64,000 nucleotides of DNA. It comes from G020348385 sp964538085. Its GTDB lineage: Bacteria > Acidobacteriota > Aminicenantia > Aminicenantales > Aminicenantaceae. Positions 59,254-64,000 of this stretch are shown one piece after another (within the stretch, counting starts at the first letter, position 1; every line of letters starts with the position of its first letter). The notes under the pieces were generated by a model. That model made no database searches. It had not been told where the DNA came from and worked only from the letters and a program-made list of their open reading frames with translations. The stretch spans positions 1 to 64,000 of the forward strand of contig CAZIDF010000009.1 of NCBI GenBank assembly GCA_964538085.1, given 5' to 3'. Both the position numbers and the translations under genes were made by a program.

Positions 59254-59790
59254 ATGATCTCTCATGTGAAAAGCCTGATACGTGAAATTAAGGACTTTCC
59301 GAAGCCCGGGATCGGATTCAAAGACATCACCCCAGTGATCCAGGATCCGGAGAGTTTTGATTATGTCATCGACAGGATGGTTTCATGGGCGAATAAAAAA
59401 AAACCTCAAGTTGTGGTGGGGATCGAATCCCGGGGTTTTCTGTTTGCGGCTCCTGTGGCGAACAGAATGGGATTGAGCCTGGTTCTTATCCGGAAAAAAG
59501 GAAAGCTTCCGGGAAAAACGGTGTGTGTAAAGGCCCCGAACGAGTATGCATTGGAGTACTTTGAAATGCACGACGACAGCCTGAAACCGGGACAGAAAGT
59601 TTTGATCATAGATGATCTGATCGCGACCGGCTCTTCCACCGTGAGCGCCATCGACCTGGTTAAAAAGCTCGGTGGGGAAGTCGTCGGGTTTGTCTCGTTG
59701 GTCGAACTGAGTTTCCTGAAAGGATTGGATTTCATCAGAAAATCACATCCAGATGTGGAAGTTCATTCCTTGATTCGATTCGAACAATAA
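59254..59790 (+). CDS. apt: Adenine phosphoribosyltransferase
   Basis: The 178-residue protein is read from the ATG at 59254, because AAGGAG lies 6 nt upstream (inside the coding frame of an alternative ATG at 59239). The start IREIKDFPKPGIGFKDITP is the Apt signature. GIESRGFLFAAPVA binds the purine, and VLIIDDLIATGSS is the PRPP motif. It salvages adenine to AMP. The purine permease starts 1 bp after its stop. Confidence 0.94.
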   Translation: MISHVKSLIREIKDFPKPGIGFKDITPVIQDPESFDYVIDRMVSWANKKKPQVVVGIESRGFLFAAPVANRMGLSLVLIRKKGKLPGKTVCVKAPNEYALEYFEMHDDSLKPGQKVLIIDDLIATGSSTVSAIDLVKKLGGEVVGFVSLVELSFLKGLDFIRKSHPDVEVHSLIRFEQ

Positions 59791-59791
59791 A

Positions 59792-61129
59792 ATGGTGCGA
59801 AGGATGGAGGGAATTTTAGACCGTTTTTTCAAGCTCAAGGAAAACAGCACCTCTTTCCAGACCGAAATGGTCGGGGGCGTGACCACCTTCATGACCATGT
59901 CTTATATCATTTTTCTCCAGCCCGCCGTGCTTTCCCTTGCCGGGATGGACAGCGGTGCGGTCATGGTGGCCACCTGCATTTCCAGCGCTGTGGCGACACT
60001 CTTGATGGGTCTTCTGGCAAATTATCCTTTTGCCCTTGCCCCGGCAGTGGGCCATAACGTATTTTTTGCCATAACGGTCTGCGGTACGATGGGGTATTCC
60101 TGGGAGGTCGCTCTCGGGGCGGTTTTCATTTCTGGGTCCATTTTTCTGATTCTTTCGATACTTAGGGTCTGGGGGAAATTGGTGGCAGCCGTTCCCGATT
60201 CCCTCAAGTATGGCATCGCCGTCGGTATCGGGCTTTTGATCGCCCACGTGGGCCTTCAATTCGGTGGAATCGTTGTCGATGATCCCGCTGTTTTAGTGAA
60301 AATAGGGGATTTGTCGAGCAAACCCGTTGCTCTCGCCCTTTTCGGGGTGGCCTTGATTCTGGTGCTGATGGCCATAAGAGTCAAAGGAGCTTTTCTTATA
60401 GGAATATTGGCAACTGCCATTTTGGGCATACCGCTCGGTGTCGTCAAATACCAAGGTGTTTTGTCTCCTCCGCCCAGTCTTGCTCCGACACTTTTCAAAC
60501 TGGACATCTTCGGAGCTTTCCAAACTGGCTTGATCACCGTTGTTTTCGTTTTTTTCTTCCTCGACCTGTTCGATACGGTAGGTACCCTGATAGGCGTCAG
60601 CGGGCAAGCCGGTTTTCTGAAAGAAGGAAAACTCCCGAAGGCGGACCAAGCCATGTTTTCCGATGCCGTGGGGACTGTGAGCGGGGCTTTGCTCGGGACA
60701 TCGACCGTGACCACCTACATCGAGAGCGTAGCCGGAGTCGTCCAAGGCGCAAGAACAGGATTGGCCAACATGTTTACCGCATTCCTTTTTTTGGTTGCAT
60801 TATTTTTCAGCCCGGTGGCAGCCATGATCTCCGGCTTATACGTATACGAAGGTTTGCAACTCCGGCCGGTCATTGCACCCCCTTTGATCATCGTCGGCTT
60901 CTTGATGATGAAATGTGTGAGCCGGATCGATTGGAATGATGTAACCGAGGCCATCCCAGCTTTTCTGGCCATTGTCATCATGCCGATGACACTCAACATC
61001 ACCGAAGGAATTGCCTTCGGTTTTATCTCCTATTCTCTTCTCAAACTGGTGTCTGGGAAGAGAAGAGATGTTCACTGGATCATCTATCTGTTTGCGGTTT
61101 TGTTCGTGCTCCGGTATATAATAGGATAA
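59792..61129 (+). CDS. NCS2-family purine permease (AzgA-like)
   Basis: This 445-residue protein has about 13-14 membrane segments. It starts ILDRFFKLKENSTSFQTEMVGGVTTFMTMSYIIFLQP, the AzgA-type opening, and has ALAPAVGHNVFFA, DLFDTVGTLIGVSGQAGF and TSTVTTYIESVAGV, the blocks of adenine/guanine/hypoxanthine transporters. Its position directly after apt supports purine uptake with immediate phosphoribosylation. The A-P-G-M-G-x-N motif of classical AzgA reads APAVGHN here, a conservative variant. A second ATG at 59804 is possible. Confidence 0.9.
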   Translation: MVRRMEGILDRFFKLKENSTSFQTEMVGGVTTFMTMSYIIFLQPAVLSLAGMDSGAVMVATCISSAVATLLMGLLANYPFALAPAVGHNVFFAITVCGTMGYSWEVALGAVFISGSIFLILSILRVWGKLVAAVPDSLKYGIAVGIGLLIAHVGLQFGGIVVDDPAVLVKIGDLSSKPVALALFGVALILVLMAIRVKGAFLIGILATAILGIPLGVVKYQGVLSPPPSLAPTLFKLDIFGAFQTGLITVVFVFFFLDLFDTVGTLIGVSGQAGFLKEGKLPKADQAMFSDAVGTVSGALLGTSTVTTYIESVAGVVQGARTGLANMFTAFLFLVALFFSPVAAMISGLYVYEGLQLRPVIAPPLIIVGFLMMKCVSRIDWNDVTEAIPAFLAIVIMPMTLNITEGIAFGFISYSLLKLVSGKRRDVHWIIYLFAVLFVLRYIIG

Positions 61130-61181
61130 TCGTTCACATTGCTTCATAAATTCGGGAAAGCCTTTTGGAGGTCGAGAAGGG

Positions 61182-62945
61182 ATGAAACTTGGAAAAATCA
61201 AACACATTGCGATCCTTTTGGCTCTTATCATTCTATCCGGGAACTGTGCTAAGTTCGTTGTCAAGCCAGATTTGACACTGGGTTCGGCGGAAATGAAATG
61301 GGTAAAAAAAACTCTGAGAAAATTGACCCTGGAGGAGAAAATAGGCCAGATGGTGGCCTGCCGGTACTCCGGAAATTTTGTCAACAGGAACAGCGAATAC
61401 TTTCAAAACCTTAAAACAATGATCGTGGAATTTAAGATCGGGGGCTTGATCATATTCGGCGGTGATGTATATGAATCTGCCATTTTAACCAACAGCTTCC
61501 AAGAAATGTCAAAGATCCCCCTCCTAGTGGCTTCGGATTTCGAAAGGGGAGTGGGGAACCAGATCGATGGGGCGACGCTGTTTCCACCCATCATGGCGTT
61601 GGGTGCATCAGATTCTGAAGATTTGGCATATGCCATGGGAAAAATCACGGCCAAGGAAGGAAGAGCGCTGGGTATCCACATGACCTACGCACCGGTTGTG
61701 GATGTGAATATCAATCCCGATAATCCGATCATCAACGTGCGGTCTGTCGGAGAGGATCCCGAATTGGTCAGCCGCATCGCCAAGTCCTTTATTCAGGGAT
61801 GCCAAGATTATGGCTTGATAGCGACAGCCAAACATTTTCCTGGCCATGGAGACACTGATTTGGATTCACACAGCGTGTTGGCGACTATTGAAGGAGACCG
61901 GGACCGTTTGAACAGAGTTGAGCTTCTTCCTTTCCAGAGGGCGATCGATGCAGGCGTCCAAGCTATCATGACAGCCCACCTTCGCATCCCGGCTCTTGAT
62001 CCGACGCCTGACCTGCCAGCCACTCTTTCCTATCCGATTTTAACAGACCTTCTCAGGAAAGAGATGGGATTCAAGGGACTCATCGTGACGGATTCCATGG
62101 GAATGGGAGGCGTAACGACTCTGTATTCCCCAGAAGATGCGGCAATAAGGGCTGTGAAGGCAGGTGTGGATATGCTGTTGCTTCCTCCTACACCAAAAGA
62201 GGTCATCCAAGCTCTCATCCAGGCTGTGAGGAACGGAGAGATACGGGAGTCAAGAATAGATGAGTCGGTGAATAGGATCTTGGAGGCTAAGGCTCGGTTG
62301 GGTCTCCACCAGAAAAAGCTGGTGGATGTTGCAGCTCTGGACATGAAGATCGGGATCGACGACTATCTTGTTCAAGCGGGGAAAACCTTCGACAGTTCGA
62401 TGACGCTCGTAAAAAATGTGGGGGATGTCGTTCCACTTTCGGCAGGATTCCAGAAAATGGCTGTGTTTGCCTTGAGCAGCGATCCAGGAGGATACTTTGC
62501 AGGGCGAACTTTTGTGAGACAGATGAAGAGGCGTGTGCCACGGGCGATAGAATTTTATGCCGAAGCTTCCACCGGAGAGGAGTTTATCGCAGAAGCCCTG
62601 GAGGAGACGAAAGAGGCAGAAGTTGTCGTGATCGGTCTTTTTTCCCGGTTGAGCGCAGGGAAGGGAAGCGTGGGTTTGGAACCGAGGCATGTTCAGTTGA
62701 TCAAAGAGCTTGCCGAAGGCCCTCAGCGCGTCGTGGTGGTTTCTTTCGGGAGCCCGTATTTTCTGCGGCATTTTAAAGATGTGGATGTTTATCTTTGTGC
62801 CTACCGGTACGCAGACCAATCCCAAATATCCGCGGTGAAAGCCCTGTTCGGGGAGATCGATATCGTCGGAAAGCTCCCCGTTTCCATACCTGGTGTTTTT
62901 CCGATTGGCCATGGATTGAAAATCCTGAAAAAAGACAAAGAGTGA
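61182..62945 (+). CDS. GH3 beta-N-acetylhexosaminidase-like lipoprotein
   Basis: This 587-residue protein has a lipoprotein signal with lipobox LSGNC. The GH3 barrel includes LTLEEKIGQMVACRY, SDFERGVGNQIDGATLFPP and KHFPGHGDTDLDSH, the NagZ loop with catalytic His-Asp. The nucleophile is D304 in LIVTDSMGMGGV. A second, C-terminal GH3 domain follows (residues 395-587), which short NagZ proteins lack. It probably removes GlcNAc from peptidoglycan or chitin-like chains at the cell surface. Confidence 0.9.
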   Translation: MKLGKIKHIAILLALIILSGNCAKFVVKPDLTLGSAEMKWVKKTLRKLTLEEKIGQMVACRYSGNFVNRNSEYFQNLKTMIVEFKIGGLIIFGGDVYESAILTNSFQEMSKIPLLVASDFERGVGNQIDGATLFPPIMALGASDSEDLAYAMGKITAKEGRALGIHMTYAPVVDVNINPDNPIINVRSVGEDPELVSRIAKSFIQGCQDYGLIATAKHFPGHGDTDLDSHSVLATIEGDRDRLNRVELLPFQRAIDAGVQAIMTAHLRIPALDPTPDLPATLSYPILTDLLRKEMGFKGLIVTDSMGMGGVTTLYSPEDAAIRAVKAGVDMLLLPPTPKEVIQALIQAVRNGEIRESRIDESVNRILEAKARLGLHQKKLVDVAALDMKIGIDDYLVQAGKTFDSSMTLVKNVGDVVPLSAGFQKMAVFALSSDPGGYFAGRTFVRQMKRRVPRAIEFYAEASTGEEFIAEALEETKEAEVVVIGLFSRLSAGKGSVGLEPRHVQLIKELAEGPQRVVVVSFGSPYFLRHFKDVDVYLCAYRYADQSQISAVKALFGEIDIVGKLPVSIPGVFPIGHGLKILKKDKE

Positions 62946-62962
62946 GATAAAAGGAGGAGAGG

Positions 62963-64000
62963 ATGTCCGATTATTTTCAGAATGGCGTCATCACCACATT
63001 TCATAAATTGGGGGAAGTCAAAATAAAACAACTGGAGGGCGAACTGAAAGAGTTTTCAAGAAGGAGGCCGATTGCTTTGATTCTGCCCTCACTCTACCGC
63101 GAATTTGCCAGCGGAACCCTCCAAAATATCATGAGAATTCTGAAGAGCGCCACTTATTTCCACCAGATCGTGTTGTGTTTGGACCGGGCGAATGCCGAAC
63201 AGTTCAAAAAAGTCAAAGACCATTTCTCTTCCTATAAACGATTCCGGATCGTCTGGAATGATGGGCCGCGGATGAAGGCTATCTATAAGGTTCTGGAAAA
63301 AAATGATTTATCGCCTGGAGAAGCAGGAAAGGGGAGGGCGGTTTGGATAGCGCTCGGGTATGTGTTGGCCGGCGGAAAAAGCCGTGTGATCGCCTTTCAT
63401 GATTGCGACATCGTGAACTACACGCGAGCGATGGTCGCGCGGTTGTGCTACCCTGTGGCAACCCCTCATTCTGAGTATGAGTTTTGCAAGGGGTTCTACA
63501 GCCGCTACACCACCAAGATGTACGGACGGGCCACGCGCCTATTTTTTACCCCATTCATCCGGGCGTTGGAAAAGATCCTAGGGTATCTCCCTTTCTTGGT
63601 GTACATGGATAGTTTCCGGTATGCTTTGGCCGGGGAGATCGCCATGAGACAGGATCTGGCTATGGCGCTGCGCATCCCGAGAGATTGGGGACTGGAGGTG
63701 GGCACGTTGGCTGAGGTATACCGCAATGTGGCAGCAAACAGGATATGCCAGGTGGATATCGCAGATACCTATGAGCATAAACATCAGCCATTGGATCCTG
63801 GCGATCCGGAGATGGGAGTGTTGAAAATGACGGTGGACATCGCCAAATCCATTTTCAGAAACCTGGCTTTGGAAGGAGTCCAGTTTTCATTAGGATTTTT
63901 TAAGACCTTGAGCAATATTTATTTGAGAGAGGCTCAAGAAACCGTTATTCGATACGAGAATGATGCGGCGATAAATGGACTCCAATTCGATCGCCATGAG
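62963..64000 (+). CDS. GpgS-like glycosyltransferase (GT81 type), 3' end outside the window
   Basis: From the ATG at 62963 (AAGGAGG upstream) 346 residues are open to the window edge. The order LILPSLYREFASGTLQNIM, NDGPRM, GKGRAVWIALGYVLA and AFHDCDIVNYTRAM (the D-x-D metal site) matches glucosyl-3-phosphoglycerate and mannosyl-3-phosphoglycerate synthase-like enzymes. These move a sugar from a nucleotide sugar onto 3-phosphoglycerate to make compatible solutes. No phosphatase partner is in view; it may lie downstream. It lies 17 bp after the GH3 gene and may share its transcript. Confidence 0.8.
   Translation, partial: MSDYFQNGVITTFHKLGEVKIKQLEGELKEFSRRRPIALILPSLYREFASGTLQNIMRILKSATYFHQIVLCLDRANAEQFKKVKDHFSSYKRFRIVWNDGPRMKAIYKVLEKNDLSPGEAGKGRAVWIALGYVLAGGKSRVIAFHDCDIVNYTRAMVARLCYPVATPHSEYEFCKGFYSRYTTKMYGRATRLFFTPFIRALEKILGYLPFLVYMDSFRYALAGEIAMRQDLAMALRIPRDWGLEVGTLAEVYRNVAANRICQVDIADTYEHKHQPLDPGDPEMGVLKMTVDIAKSIFRNLALEGVQFSLGFFKTLSNIYLREAQETVIRYENDAAINGLQFDRHE

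Noticed and set aside
1..64000. CRISPR array, prophage or biosynthetic cluster
   Set aside because: No regularly spaced repeats, phage structural genes or secondary metabolite synthases were seen.

Overview
The window looks like a chromosomal stretch from an uncultured, Gram-negative, largely anaerobic heterotroph with moderate GC content. The best guess is the Acidobacteriota/Candidatus Aminicenantes neighbourhood. This is inferred from gene families rather than from a marker gene: two VWFA-related 'Acidobacterial' proteins, an Asp-box (sortilin-like) propeller protein, a Ser/Thr kinase with TPR repeats, DUF3160, a variant D-aminoacylase-type amidohydrolase, a tungsten aldehyde:ferredoxin oxidoreductase, and many exported glycosidases. 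A run of 100 N at 31263-31362 marks a scaffold join, so this is a draft or metagenome assembly.

Layout. 1-3.1 kb: the 3' part of an Asp-box propeller protein and a saccharopine dehydrogenase-like enzyme. 3.4-9.4 kb: a ribose-type ABC importer (permease and ATPase, with no binding protein nearby), a glutamine synthetase family enzyme and an FGGY (xylulose-type) kinase. 9.7-20.1 kb: an MFS carrier, tandem VWFA-related proteins, a NIF3-like protein, a kinase-TPR protein, a flavin disulfide reductase and an unusual glutathione peroxidase/di-heme cytochrome c peroxidase fusion. 20.1-31.6 kb: a GH38 mannosidase, an MFS carrier plus MttB-like methyltransferase operon, an amidohydrolase plus metallo-beta-lactamase fold pair, a small lipoprotein, and an ABC ATPase with a membrane partner that runs into the gap. 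31.7-37.8 kb: a TIGR04076-type protein, a ferredoxin, an aldehyde ferredoxin oxidoreductase and a Na+:amino acid symporter in one operon, followed by DUF3160. 37.9-44.6 kb: an AT-rich putative outer-membrane protein, a lipoprotein GH2 beta-galactosidase, a DUF6498-like membrane protein, a REP-like palindrome, a metallo-hydrolase and TrmL. 44.7-49.5 kb: a LolA-like exported protein, a two-component system, a URO-D family methyltransferase and a REP-associated tyrosine transposase (RAYT). 49.8-64 kb: housekeeping genes: an RRM protein, FabF plus a FabK-like flavoprotein, gap-pgk-tpiA-secG with tRNA-Leu(GAG), nnrE/D-tsaE, a MscS channel, apt with a purine permease, a GH3 NagZ-like lipoprotein and a GpgS-like glycosyltransferase cut by the window edge.

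How it fits together. The exported GH2, GH38 and GH3 enzymes would release sugars. The ABC importer, MFS carriers and xylulokinase would take them up and phosphorylate them, and the gap-pgk-tpiA cluster feeds glycolysis. The aldehyde oxidoreductase operon with its Na+:amino acid symporter points to amino acid fermentation through aldehydes and ferredoxin.

Signals not explained by ordinary gene content: (1) matching TTGGCTG-type inverted ends on both the RAYT locus (48681-49614) and a 239-bp gene-free segment (3124-3362), where the left end supplies the last codons and stop of the upstream gene. (2) A 310-bp intergenic segment bounded by near-perfect 22-bp inverted arms with nested hairpins (7552-7861). 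(3) A second long inverted repeat at 14529-14637. (4) A recurring arrangement in which sigma70-like -10 boxes lie only 5-17 nt before start codons that lack a Shine-Dalgarno sequence, suggesting widespread leaderless or very short-leader mRNAs, while operon-internal genes carry good Shine-Dalgarno sequences. (5) The peroxidase fusion gene. No system that I can call wholly new was found. Items 1, 2, 4 and 5 are the most worth testing.
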